This document shows, piece by piece, positions 22,873 through 35,290 of a DNA stretch of 64,000 nucleotides. Position 1 is the stretch's first letter; each line of letters begins with the position of its first letter. A model generated the notes under the pieces. The model searched no databases. It had not been told where the DNA came from and worked only from the letters and a program-made list of their open reading frames with translations. Position numbers and translations under genes: made by a program. The stretch is from Amorphophallus konjac (taxonomy: Eukaryota; Streptophyta; Magnoliopsida; Alismatales; Araceae), in the NCBI GenBank assembly GCA_022559845.1, contig CM040117.1, forward strand, positions 146,882,732 to 146,946,731. Direction: 5' to 3'.

Positions 22873-24962
22873 ATCTCCCCCTTTTTGATGATGGCAACAC
22901 TTTCAATATATTGAGTCATTCTGATGATGTGAGGCAATCTGTTGAAGACTCAAATTATTCTCCCCCTTTGACTTCATCAAAAAGAAAATAATTTGAGAAA
23001 TTAAAGCAGGTGTAAAGGTTCAGTCAATTTCTCCCCCTTGCAAGAAATGCAATACTTTCCCCTGAGTATATGAGTGCAAGGTCACAAATGATATGAACAT
23101 GATTCAGTGTGACAAGGAATGCTCCCCCTGAATAGATGCCAATTGATATGAAATTGATGCAAGACATGGAATCTCCCTCTCAATAAGTGGAACCTTATGA
23201 GATGAATGAGAAGGAGACCACAGGGGCAAACAAGGAGAAGTTCAGTTCAGTGAACCAATAACATGAGCAGAAGAAATTCAGCCAGACAGATTTTTCAAGG
23301 ATGCTCCAAACACAAGAAAATTAGTCAGATTTTCAAAGAGATATCAATCTCATAAATCTAAAGCATAAGTTTTCAAAGTCTTCTATCATAAGGGCTTATG
23401 AATGACATTTATTTGAACAGCATGGTTTAAACATGATGTATGCAGAGTTTATCAATAAAATTCTGTATTGATATCTAAAGCCATGTTTTAATAAAAATGA
23501 ACCAAGCCCTCATATTTATCTTGATTATCCTCCCTTTATCTTACACAATCAAATCTATTGACTTCTTTCAGAATTACATGCACTAGTATTGAAATCAAGC
23601 AATTATGAAGTCATATTATTTTGTCTAGGGTTGTAGCAATTTGATTTTAGCATCAATATTCAGATATTTCAATCTTTTGAATAATTTTCTTGCTACAATT
23701 TTACGAGCACTCTAGTTCAGTTCACACCTTGTAGCTAGAGGATATACCTTGATTAGAGGCCAATATCCCTAAGCACTTAGTGTGACTAACTGTCATGCTA
23801 TATATGAACAGAGATAGCATTTACACATCATGATGCACTCCAAATCATTTCTTGATGAGTGAGTTGTATTTCTCAGTGTGCATGCCATTGCTCTGCCTGA
23901 ATTTTCAATAAAATTTATTCTGCAGAGTTGACTACGACACCTCATGACATAGTCCTTTGGACATGGTTTCTCAGTGATCAAAGTCATTGCTCTGACAACA
24001 ATTACCCTTTAGACAAAACAGACAAATTCCTTTGCTTCAAGTCAATAATAATTTCATGTACTTAACCAATTGAAGCCATGAATTCAATAATGCAGGTTTC
24101 AGAAGTTTTCAAGATACAGCATGAAACAGATGGTTAAGATTTATTAAACATGCTTCAGATATTTTTTAAGATATTTTAAAGTCAAACTCATTGAATACAT
24201 TAAACTTAAACCACATGAGTTATTTAGTCATTCATAAAAATGTATAATAGCAGATTTCTAGTTCAAAATTTTCAGATTTATGATCGAGATAGCCCATTGA
24301 AATCTTCATGAAAGACTGATAGAATTCTGAAGCCAAGCGATACCAATTGTTACCAATTGATAGGAGAGATTTTGAAGTTTAGTGTTTTCAAATTATGATC
24401 AAGGCTTGTCAACAAAATCAGTAAGAGAGGATATGCAATGAGTTCTGACCCATGTATGCATTTGACAACCTTTATGCAATTGCAATGACTCCCCCTCACA
24501 ATATGCATTCAAACTCTCTTTTTGGCATTTCCAATATAGGGAGATGGAATGCACTATATGTATGTAGGGACATGCAAGCACTCAATATTGAATGCTATGC
24601 TAGGATATGCAACTTACTCCCCCTGAAAACATGCAATGTTTGCACTGAAAACTGAACATATGAGACCAAATGATTCATGCACATTCAGGTTTTCAATGAA
24701 TTATGCAACAGACAGTTTTCAAACAGCATTCGTATTCAGTTCAGATTTTTTAAAAATTTCAGAGTGCATGATCAGAAAATAATGCACATGGCGAATGATG
24801 AATGCAAATGCAAAAACAGATTTAACTTGCTATGCATTAAGACTAAAAACAAGAAGAGCAGGAAGTTTACCTGAAAAGTTCAGTATGGGGTTTTCTTCTT
24901 GAGTGCCTTGGATCATTACCCCCCCTTTTTTTTCAGTCCCAAGGCACACCTGCATAGCAATG
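22873..24962 (-). mobile_element. Non-coding region between gag and 3' LTR, with repeated polypurine-like tracts
   Basis: The real polypurine tract is directly at the LTR border (minus-strand AAAAAGGGGGAGAT, at 22873-22886). Similar GGGGGAG tracts recur on the same strand near 22961, 23031, 23121, 24488, 24617 and 24917. No coding sequence or pol remnant is visible. The segment 23720-23900 resembles 18190-18370. Confidence 0.65.
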
Positions 24963-27369
24963 TTATTTTGCACAAACAGGTACCCAAGAAGTCTTGGGTC
25001 CTGACAAAACATTATTACTTCTAGCAGGTTTTCTCAACAGATTTTTAACTTGATAGCAAGGAGCAGCAGTTTTCAGATCTAATTTATGCACATTCTTGTT
25101 AGCATGACTTCTATGTGCATACACATGAGATTTTCTGTTAACAGAATAAAAATTCTGTTTACCAAAACTGGTTTGGTTTTGATATCCTGCCAGCCAACAG
25201 GTTTCAGCCCTGTGACCTGGCTTCCCACAAGTATAACATGAAGGTTTTGCAAATTATCTTACAGGGAATTTAGCATGTTTGAGATTCACACTTCTACCCT
25301 GAATATGCCAACAGTCCTTGACTGTGTGGCCATACTTCCCACAGTGATAGCATGCAGAAGACTTTCTATTAATGGCAGGGAATTTAACAATTTTAGAATT
25401 GAATTTTCTACCCTGAGCATGCCAACAATCAATGGCCCTGTGGCCATGCTTTCCACATTCAAAGCATGAAGTAGAATTTCTTTTAAAAGAACCTGACCAG
25501 CATTCAGAGGCCTTGTGACTAATTTTGTTGCAATTAAAACATATAATGTGCTGGTTCTTGTTAAAGACATGCTGATTTGCAAGGTGTTTTGTATGATATG
25601 AACATGATTTTTCCTTACTACTTGCAAACCAACAATGAGCAGTAGTGTGTCCTACTTTATCATAATTAGAACATGTGACATTCTTTTTCTGACCAGACAC
25701 AGATTTTCTAGCATGCGTGTTGTCATCTTTTTCCATCACAAAATAGTTACTCATAAGATGTCCATACTTACCACAATAATGACATGAGCCATTTGATTTC
25801 TTTAAAACATGGCATTTATCTGATGAGTTTTTAGCATGCAGATTGTTCCTTTGAATTTTTGATGTTTTATGATTTTTATTTTGTTTCTCTGTTTTCTTAG
25901 CCTTGTACTGAGGTGGAGATGAGATAGAAGGCTTTTCCTGTTCAGAAGATTTGACAAAGACAGTTTTCAGGTTGGCTCCATCAACCTTCCTCATGACTGG
26001 ACTGTAACCCAGTCCTTCCTTGTTAAAGTTAATCTTTGTTCCCAGTATTTTCTGAACAATGGGCTGTTTGTCTTTTGATGTAGTGGCTACATTTGAAGTA
26101 TTTACAAACGATGTCATTACTTTGTTCTGCAAAGCCTTCTTATTTAGATTATTGTAGCCCAAACCTTCCTTTTTGACATTGACTTTTACACCTAGCAGCT
26201 TGTCTAGGTTTTTCTGCATCAACAAATTTAGACAAGAAAACTTTCAAATCCTGAATTTCATTTTCAAGAGATGCAATGTGTATTTCATAACTAGCGATCT
26301 CTTGTTCACTACAATTGACAGCTTCATTCAAAACCTTGTTAGTTGTTTTGTATTCTTCAATTTCCTTTCTCAGCTCATCTACCTCTTCAGTCTCGTTTGT
26401 ACAGATAGCTTTTCCTTTTTCCAATGTGAGAAGTCTTTCAGACATGGCACTGTTTAACAGTTTTAATTTTTCAACTTCTTCTTTAAGCTTATCATTTTGA
26501 ATTAACTCATTTATTAGAAGCTGATCTTCTGAGTTAACCATGCTTTCTCTCCTAGCTTCAAACTCCCTCAATTCTTTTTGTTGTTTTTCAAAATCTCTCT
26601 GTAAATCTATGTTTACAGATTTTATGGCATTAAATTTTTCAATCAGCAAATCATTCTCTCGTTTAAGTTTCTCTAATTGTTCTTCATTTTCTTTAGAGAA
26701 CTTTCTGAGAGAGTCATCTTCAGATTTTAGATTGTTCAGTTCAGAGTAAACACATTCAAGTTTCTTCTTCAGTTCTGCATTCTGGTTTTTATACATATGA
26801 TTATCAGACAGACATGTATCATGAGATTGCTTCGTACTTGAACAATTTTTACATGGAGAGCTAGAACTATCTACCCGAGTACTCTTCTTCAACTTTTTAT
26901 ACTGTTTTCTTAACAGTTCATGAGATTCAAATAATTCAGCATATGCATTCTCCCAATCTTCTAGAGAGAAATTCTCGAAGAGATTTACCTCATCATCATC
27001 ATCTTCTTCAGTTTGATTGCTGCCTTGATCGCTGGCACTTTGATTTCTTCTGTTGGCCATCATGCAGCTGTCCACATCTATCTCCTGAGTTCGCTTCAGT
27101 GTATCCAGAATATCTTTAGCAGAACTGCAGTCAAAGAAACATGAATGAAAAGTTCTATTAGTAGCTGCCTTCATTAGATTTATTGCTGTCTGATTTTCTT
27201 CATGCATGGATTTGTGACTGTCAGTCCATTTGGACTTTTTCCTGGGTAGTTCATGAGGTCCATGTGAAATTACTTTCCACAGGTCTGGATTCAAAGATTT
27301 AACATAATTCTTCAAACCAGCGAACCATGCATCAAAATGCGTACCACTGAAGATCGGTGGATGGGCCAT
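24963..27369 (-). pseudogene. Gag with an expanded zinc-knuckle array (SIRE-like, gag-only)
   Basis: Starts at ATG 27367-27369 (MAHPPIFSGTHFDAWF). The N-terminal capsid half is recognisable (SLNPDLWKVI, MKAATNRTFHS) but jumps straight to DVDSCMMANRR, so the usual C-terminal capsid half and first zinc knuckle of SIRE gag are missing. A long coiled coil follows (about residues 130-400). After a frameshift near 26215 there are six knuckle-like modules, and one more beyond a TAA near 25254. CFNCNKISHKASEC, CFECGKHGHRAIDC, CYHCGKYGHTVKDC and CYTCGKPGHRAETC keep all four ligands. Two others have lost one Cys to Tyr, and one is degenerate. It ends with GPKTSWVP, the usual SIRE gag end. Nucleocapsid-like RNA binding is inferred. 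Confidence 0.85.
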
Positions 27370-27477
27370 GAGAACACACAGATTAACGCAACAAGAATAT
27401 TGATGCACTAAAAACAAATTAGCACCTAAGATTGCAAGATCGATCTGCAGGTCGCTGGACCTTGTAAGCAGAAACCT

Positions 27478-27489
27478 GCTCTGATACCA
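27478..27489 (-). other. Primer-binding site of the gag-only element
   Basis: Minus-strand TGGTATCAGAGC, two bases inside the 5' LTR edge at 27492. This fixes the element's orientation as minus. Confidence 0.9.
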
Positions 27490-27491
27490 AC

Positions 27492-30400
27492 TGTTAGGAT
27501 CGGTGCAAGTATTCAGAGGGGGGGTGAATGAATATTTCCTCTTAAAAACCTTTTCGCCCAGTTAAAATTTCGCTTACTAAAAATGCTCGTTCGCAAACCA
27601 AATATACTTGAAGGCAGAAAGGCAGTAGTGAAACAACCAAACACAAAGTGAGGTCACAAGGGGGCTAACCAGACAGATTTAGTCAATCTGAAAACTAATT
27701 AACTCTTCTGCTCAACCAGAAGGCAAACATAAGGAGCGCCCCTATACAATCACCTAGCAGAAGCACAAAAAGACAATCACACCACTGCACAATAGATTTT
27801 TAGGTGGTTCGGTCCAGCAGACCTACATCCACCCCACACTCAACCCGAGTGTGGCTTCCACTAGCTCACGCTAGAAACCGCAGACTCAGTCTGCAACAGG
27901 TGCTGCCACACAGCTTGACCAGGGGAACAACCTCCCCTCTTCCTCCCAACCGAAGGGAACCACTAGTGACACGGGTCACTAGCAAACCAGAGACGCAAGT
28001 CTCTCTTCCTCCAGACCGGAGGGAACACCTAGTCTTGCAACCCACAAGACTAGAACCGGAGGACCAATCCTCCCTTCCTCCAAAACCGGAGGGAACCAAC
28101 CGGTGACTTCCAGTCACCAGCAAACCAGAGGTCGAAGACCTCTCTTCCTCCAGACCAGGAGGGACCCCTGGACTTGCAATCCACAAGCCCAGAACCGGAG
28201 ATCAGATCTCCCTTCCTCCAAACCGGAGGGAACCCACTAGTAGCACCCAGCTATTTGTAACCGGAGATATCAATCTCCCTTCTCCTGAACAAACGGGATG
28301 AAACCCGACCTCTCTACAGAGTATCGGAAAAACAGCAAGTAAATAGATCAAAAGAAAAATGAAACCAGCAACAGAAAGCTGAAAAGATAAAACCAAATGT
28401 GGCTCTCGCAGGAGCTGGCTGGCCTGGATTTGATCCACGGTCCAGTAGACAGATCTTCAGGTAAGTTTTTCTTCCTCTTCACTTCTCTCCTTCTTCTTCT
28501 CTTTCACTCTCTCGATCTCTGCTCCCCTATTCTCTTCGGCTCACACTTCTATCTCTCTCTTTCTCTTCTTCTCCTTCTGCTCTTCTTCTTCTTCACTCTT
28601 TCTTCTCTTTTCACACGAGCAATATCTCTCTCTCTTTTCTTTCTTCTGCTCTCACTCTCACTCTCACTCTCTTCTCTGCTCTCTTCTTTTCTTTCTTCTC
28701 TTCCTTTTTCTGGATCGGGGCTCTCTGTATGAGCTTTTCTTCTTGCCAACTCGATCACCTTCATCTGAGGACGAAGGGTTCTATTTATAGCAGCAACAGC
28801 AGGTGGATAGGGCACAAAACGCGTGTGCCTCCCACATTTCCAGAATCTTCCTGCCACGTGTCCTTATCAGATTGGTTCCTCTTGTCTCGGATCACGTGCA
28901 GCCCAGGAGTGTGGAATGTTCTTCCTCGGACCTGTAATGAGATTACAACCCATTAAAACTGAGGGCTACAGGAACTAAAGCTGCATGAGGTATGGACTGT
29001 ACTGGGAATGACATGAGATAGATACGGTGACTACAACACGAAACAAGGAAAGAACAACACGAGATACACTGTGACAGAACAGACACAACGAAGAGAACGA
29101 CACGAAATACAGCGGTGACAAAAGTAAACATTACAAGAGAATAACACGAGGTTCATATGAGAACAGTACGAAGTTAGAAGGAAACAACACGAGGACATAA
29201 ACACAAGAGAAACATGAAGACATGAATACAAATAAAAACAAAGACCTAAGGGTAACACGGGGTGGTACAGAAAACAGCACGAGATAGAAAATAGAACGAT
29301 ACGAGGTACCAAGGCTAATACAACAAGGAAGATGACACGAGGTCAGATAAGAACGGCACGAGGTGAGTAGAAAACGACACGAGGTAGAAAGAAAACAACA
29401 CGAAGACACGAAGACAAAAACAACACGGAGACACGAAGACACAAACAACACGGAGACACGAAGACACAAACAGAAACCAACACGAAGTGGCACAGAAAGC
29501 AACACGAGGTGCTGTAATGTTCTGCACGCAGTGGAATAAAAACGACACGAGGACACAGAAACAACAGTAACCGACACGAAGTGTGGTTACTAAACAGGAA
29601 CGACACGAGGTCTACAGGGAAACGACTCGAAGTTCATCAGAACTATTCGAGCTGTTTCAGAAACACGACACGAAGTTAAGTGAGAACAGCACGAGGTGAA
29701 AACGACACGAGCTGACAGCAACTCAAGGACGAAAAATAGAAACCGACACGAAGTTCATAAACTCAACACGAAGACATAACTACTGAAATAATACGAAAGA
29801 CACGGACACATCACGAAGATCAACACAGAAACCGACACGAGGTGTGGTTTCAAAAACAAACGAAATCGACACGAGATGAACAACTAAAAAACAAAGGAAA
29901 CGACACGAAATATAGTGGAAACAACACGGACACACGACCTGAAGGACAGTAAACATAAACAACACGAAGTATGACAGAAACAGTACGGACATACAATGTA
30001 CTACCTCATAGCAGATTTCCTGTTAGGCATAGAACTCAACACGAAGATGATGTGCAGTCTGATGTACAGACTTTGAAGAACAGTCCAATGTATGGACTTT
30101 GAAATCGAAGACCAATGTGCAGACTTGACAGTGAAGACTAGTGTGCAGACTTCAAGTTTAACTGTGGATGTACAGACTTCACGCGTTGACGCAACATGCT
30201 ATGCAATGTACACACTTCACTGAACAGGATGTGCAGACTTTGTGAGCGCCAAGTGATGTACAGACTTGGATGACCAACGCCAATGTATAGACTTCCAACG
30301 TGAGTGATGCGCTGTACAGACTTTGTCTTCAGACGCTAAATGAGACTGACAGTGTATACACTTAGCCAATGCAATGCACTGTATGGACTTCTAAGAGACG

Positions 30401-30708
30401 CTCAATGTACAGACTTACTGCCAATCAGTGTATAGACTCTGTAAATGCATATGAATGCTTTATGCAGCAGATAACAGTCTGAACTTCAAATGCAATGACT
30501 TACACAACAAAATGACTCACAGTGATTAACAACAAACACCAATCATCAAAACCACAGCAATGAATGCTTTATGCATCAGTTTAACATGTAGCATGAATGA
30601 ACATCAAATATGTTCATCTAAACTGAGCAGCAGGATGACTGAACATTTGATTAACTCACATCAACAACCAATCATCAAAACCATCATCAAAACCACAGGG
30701 GCACAATA
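27492..30708 (-). repeat. 5' LTR of the gag-only element
   Basis: 3217 bp, partner of 19667-22872. The word arrays lie at about 29010-30030 and 30055-30450, and the minus-strand TATA box at 28781-28789. The terminal dinucleotide at 30708 reads TA instead of TG on the minus strand (one C-to-T change on plus). A 12 bp CTCTCA expansion near 28655 explains most of the length difference. Confidence 0.9.
28781..28789 (-). promoter_or_regulatory. LTR TATA box (5' LTR copy)
   Basis: Minus-strand TATAAATAG; the copy positioned to drive leftward transcription through gag. Confidence 0.6.
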
Positions 30709-31010
30709 ATATGTTTACAGGATCAAGCCCCTACCGTTGCGCTAAAAGCTCGAGCTGGTAGCGAAGGTTAGACCGTATTTCCTTATGGCAGCGCAGAGCC
30801 CCATGTCTATGACGTGCTGTGGGCGGGCATGAGGTGCTTCGCACATGGACCCCATAATCCATGCGGCGGGTTGGGCTGCCAAGCACCGATGGTCCCACGT
30901 GGGTCCCATACCCCACATGGTACACACCAAATACAAGGAGACGCTGGAAATAAACGCTGGAATAAACCAACAGGGTTTGTCAAACTAGGGTGCCTTGTTT
31001 AAATTTTTTT
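30709..31010. other. Unidentified insert-like block
   Basis: GC-richer than its neighbours and without a reading frame of note. It starts with ACAGGATCAAGCCCCTACCG and includes GCTAAAAGCTCGAGCTGGTAGCG. It separates the LTR ending at 30708 from the 3' tail of the next gag-only element. I cannot assign it. Confidence 0.3.
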
Positions 31011-31070
31011 TAACCCCCTTTATTTTTGTTTTTCCTCCTTCTTCAAGGCACACTTGTAAAACAAGAATTC

Positions 31071-33107
31071 TCAATTTTTATTCAGTGGTACCCAAGATCT
31101 CTTGGGTCCAGAAGAGTTAGTTGTACCTCTGAAAGGTGCTTTCCAAATTCTTGCAGCATTAGAATTATCAGATTCTAAGAGATAACAGTTATACATAACA
31201 TGTCCTAATCTTCCACAGTAGTGGCAATGATTAAGTGCATTCATGTTCTTATTCATGGGTTGTGCATGAAATTTTTGTGATTGAGCAGGAAGATTTCTAT
31301 CTCTACCATGGAAATTGTGATTTCTATTCAAATGCCAATAGTCCTTGACTGTATGGCCTGTTTTCCCGCAGTGATGACAATGAACCCTTTTGGGGATAGT
31401 GGATTTCTTGTAGGCCCTCAAATCATCATTTTTCAACATAAAACAATCATACATTGTGTGACCTAACTTTCCACAATGGAAACATTGAATTGTCCTTCTA
31501 TGATTGGCATGATTTACAACATGAGCTTGTCTAGCATGGGCATGAGAATTCAGAGATGAATTATTTCTGTTTGAATGCATTTTGACATTTTTGTAGCCAT
31601 TTGTCCATTTACGTGCATTCAGGTCATCAGTTTTCAAAGCATAGCATTTATGCATCAAGTGACCCTCTTTGCCACCGTAATGATAGGAAGTTTTCTTCTT
31701 GTGTGCATGTGAATGTGTGGGTGACTTGTGTGTAACATGCACATTTGGAACATGAGTGTTTGTGGCCTTTATCTTCAGATCATTAGTCGCTTTCAGTTTT
31801 TCAGTTTGTTTATCTGATTTTTGAGCAGTGAACTGAAAGATTGGTTGACTTAAGGTTTTGTTGGATTCATAACTATAGACAAAGGATGTTTGGAGTTTGT
31901 TTTCAAAACTCTTTTTATTTTTTGGATTAAAGCCTAATCCCTCTTTCTGAAAATTGATTTTTCCCCTGAGAAGCTTATCCAGATTGTTCTTTTCATTCAC
32001 AAATTTAGATAAGGAGTTGTTAAGATCATCAATTTCTTGTTGGAGGCATGAGATGCTAATCTCATAGCTGGCCAGCTCCTCCTCACATTCTGCAATTCTG
32101 ATTTTCAAAGCTTCATTTGCAGATTTGAGGTTTTCATTTTCCTTTTGTAGGATCAACATTTTTTCATATTCATTTATGATGGCAATGGATTTTTCTTTTT
32201 CAAAGGATAGTAACCTCTCAGATATGACAATATTCAGCACCATCAACTTTTTGTTTTGTTCCTTGATATTTTTATTTTCATTCACAAGTTTTTCATTTAG
32301 TTCCACCTCTATCTTTTCAAGTTTAATTTTCTGGTCTACCAAATTCTTATTCTCTTATCTTAAGGAAGCAATTAGGTTCTTGTGCCATTCTAGATCAAAA
32401 TGTAGAGATTCATTTAACTCCTTCACAAGTGAGCATTTGTTGCATGAGGAGTTATTAGTACATTTATTTCCATCTCTCTTGAGTACATTTCTGAGTTCAT
32501 CATTTTCAGATTTTAATCCTTCTAGTTCACAATTGACAACATGAAAATCTCTTAACTATTTTCTCAAGTTATCATTTGCATATATATTTCAGAACAACAG
32601 TGTTTTCATGTTTAGGACTACAGTTATTAGAATCATGCAGTTTCTTTTTCAAAGATTTGTTTTCTTTTCTTAGCTTATCATTTATCTTTAACTGTTCACC
32701 ATAAGCATTTTCCCAATCTTCTAAGGAAAAATTTTCGAAGGGATTTACCTCACAGCCTTCCACATTCTGATCACTACTGTAATCACTCCCATTTGCTACC
32801 AGACAACTGACCTCGTTTTTCTTGTGAACTACCTTCAATTGTTCCAGTATCTCTTTAGCAGATCTGCAATTAGTAACAAATGGAAAAGCATTTAGATTAA
32901 CAGCACTTTTCAAGATATTTAGAGCTCTACAGTTTTCATTATCTCTCATCCTTTGAACATTGGTCCATTTGGATGTATCCTTGGGCAATCTATGAGGATC
33001 TTTAGACATTAAGAGCCAGAGTTAGGATTAGCAACGTTGATGAATGTGCAGAGTTTACCTAGCCAGCTCTCAAAATGGGATCCATCAAAAATGTGTAGCA
33101 AACCCAT
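31071..33107 (-). pseudogene. Gag of a second gag-only SIRE-like element
   Basis: Starts at ATG 33105-33107 (MGLLHIFDGSHFESW). A frameshift near 33015, a stop at 32572-32574 and another near 32345 break it. Like 24963-27369 it has a short capsid start, jumps from the capsid half (SAKEILEQLKVVHKK) directly to SCLVANG, and keeps the ENFSLEDWENAY block, so both genes share the same internal deletion. A coiled coil (EKIEVELNEKLVNENKNI) leads to LGFNP, then four knuckle modules: CFHCGKLGHTMYDC and CHYCGRLGHVMYNC intact, one ending in Tyr instead of Cys, one with two ligands lost. It ends GPKRSWVP. No pol follows. Confidence 0.82.
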
Positions 33108-33204
33108 GAAGAAGGAATTCTGAGAGACAAGAGAACAAGCAGTAAGGAAGCATGCGGATCTTTTTCACTGCAGATTTTTAAATCTGAAGCAAGATCAGAG
33201 ACCC

Positions 33205-33216
33205 GCTCTGATACCA
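33205..33216 (-). other. Primer-binding site of the second gag-only element
   Basis: Minus-strand TGGTATCAGAGC just inside the LTR edge at 33219. Confidence 0.9.
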
Positions 33217-33218
33217 AT

Positions 33219-35149
33219 TGATAGACGTGCAGTTGGGATCTAAGGGGGGGTGAATAGATCCTCGACAAAAACTCAATTTCAAAACTAGAACTCAACTAAT
33301 ACAAACAAAAATCGCCAGACGAAGTTAGAATATGCAGTAAACACTTAATACACAAGATGACTAATACTTGCGGAAGCAGTTCTAACAAACAAGACTGAAA
33401 ATAGACAAACAGAGAATCTGTCAACCGTAGACACAAACAGTTAGAGTGCAATCATGATGTTGAACGGACATATAATCACTTTTCCCGTAGCATATATATG
33501 CGCAGGGTAAACTAATGAATGAGGAACCTGTGAATGATAGAAGATAACAAGGAATTAATCACACAAGCAAGCACACGATGCACATGAGATTTTTAGGTGG
33601 TTCGGCCAAACACTTTGTCTTCCTACGTCCACCCCTCACTCAATCCGAGTGAGGATTCCCTTGCAACAGTAAGAACGCAAACTCAGTCTGCAAACACAAC
33701 GTTGACAAACAGCTTGGCCCGGAGGAACACGCTCCTCCCTTCTCCTGAGATCACAAAAGGAAACATGAGCAACGCCCAGTTGCCCACAACCAGAGGATCA
33801 GTCCTCTCTTCCTCTGATAACGCAGAGGGAACCCGGAGATCACTCTCCCTTCTTTTGATTGCTCAGAAGGAACACCTGATCCCTAAACAGGGTATCGGAA
33901 GAACACTGAGAAAATGAAATGCAAAAAGAAAAGATAAAAGGAAAGACAAACGAGAATGAATGAGAACAATATAGCTCAGTATGAGTAGATTGGCTTGGAT
34001 CTGATCCAGAGGCCAATAGATGAACAACTCCCCAAACTCTCGAGCTCTGGTTGCACTCAATTTGACGGGATGGAGTTCAGATCAGGATACTCTCAAGCTT
34101 TTTCTTCCTCTTTCTCTTTCTCTTCTTCTCTCAAAGAATTCCTATCTGATTTTTCTCACCGGCTCGACTCTTCACGACTCTGCTGCTCTCCTTTTCTTTC
34201 ACTGAAGCTTCTTCCCTTTTTTTTCGATTCAGTCTTTTTACTAGAAGACAGAAACAACATATATATACCAGACAAAAATTTAGATAAATTCTGTAAAAAG
34301 GAATTATCATCAGATCTGAGGTTTGATTGGTCCAGGTTTGATTTCAGGATATTCCTCTTCAGAAATCATCTTTAGAGATTGCCACGTGGCTTGGACAAGT
34401 GAGAGGTCTTCTAGAGTTTGAAAACACCTGATTTCATTAAGTTGTCACGTGCTCTACTGGAAAGTATCAAAGTGTCGACGTGTTAGGAAGACAGGTCGAG
34501 ACTGATTCAATTGGTTGCTTTGACATGCTATAAAGACAGGTCGAGGCAGTCTTCAAGGATTGTGCTTCGTGTCGGTGCTGGTGCATCGATGCATTGAGAG
34601 ATAGGTCGATGCACCCTTTCCCAAATCGAACTTAGACTGCAGTTGAGGCTTCATAGCTTCGACACAGAGCCCTTGGAAGTTGATGTGTTGTAGAAGAAGA
34701 GAAAATCCTTAACTGAAGCGCTTGAGATCCTTGGCAGAAGTCTAGGTGGGTCGATGCATTATCTTGGACCTTCGACGTGGTAGCTCTCAACTTCTGATCT
34801 TAGATTTGATGCGTCGATGCAACTCTTCTGATGCGCGGATGCAGTAAACTGAAAAACTTTTCTTGAATCATTGCTACGTCGAGGCAGTCTTCCAACTGCA
34901 TCGGTGCAGTAGTGAAGATAAACTTTCCCAAACAGCTCAAATGACTTGTGTGTCGATGCATTTCTTTGACTGCGTCGGGGCAGTGAATGAATGCAACTTC
35001 AGACAATAGCTTCTGCGTCGAGCCACATTACTTGTGCTTCGACCTGTGAGCTTGTTCAAAAAATCCATGTTCAATATTCAGGACTTAGTTTTTCATATTG
35101 ATTACATCATGATTCATAGTGTGTCATCATCAAAACCAGAGATCCAACA
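33219..35149 (-). repeat. 5' LTR of the second gag-only element
   Basis: 1931 bp from TGATAG to CCAACA on plus (TGTTGG ... CTATCA on minus). It has a minus-strand TATA-like stretch near 34258-34268 and a pyrimidine-rich leader at 34098-34230. A word array lies in U3. No matching 3' LTR is found to the left, where 30709 begins unrelated sequence, so the element is incomplete here. Confidence 0.8.
34560..35045. repeat. TCGATGCA-type inverted words in LTR U3
   Basis: Inverted pairs with a short spacer: TCGATGCA-N8-TAGGTCGA at 34586-34609, TCGATGCA-N10-TGCGCGGA at 34814-34839, TCGAGGCA-N10-TGCATCGG at 34879-34904 and TCGATGCA-N10-TGCGTCGG at 34953-34978. Looser copies lie between them and near 35010-35045. 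Confidence 0.8.
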
Positions 35150-35290
35150 AGGTTTGTATTAGAGTCTGCATTCCAATTTTGCATTGTTGTTTTAGGGTCG
35201 TGATTAGTCCATTAGAGAGTCAACCTACCTTGTCCCTTGTCTTCTTGCATGCGCACTCGATGAGGTACCGATTACCAACTCCCTGCTCTT

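Larger units (their letters stand above)
19667..30708 (-). mobile_element. Gag-only (non-autonomous) SIRE-like copia element
   Basis: Two nearly identical LTRs (19667-22872 and 27492-30708) flank a 4.6 kb interior. Read on the minus strand it has, in order, 5' LTR, primer-binding site, gag, 2.1 kb of non-coding DNA, polypurine tract and 3' LTR. No protease, reverse transcriptase or integrase is present, so it depends on enzymes from other elements, like the plant TR-GAG class. The LTRs start TGTTGTG on the minus strand (TATTGTG in the right copy) and end CCTAACA. The outer flanks are GGGTT and ATATG: no target duplication is visible, so the flanks may have been rearranged. Confidence 0.88.
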
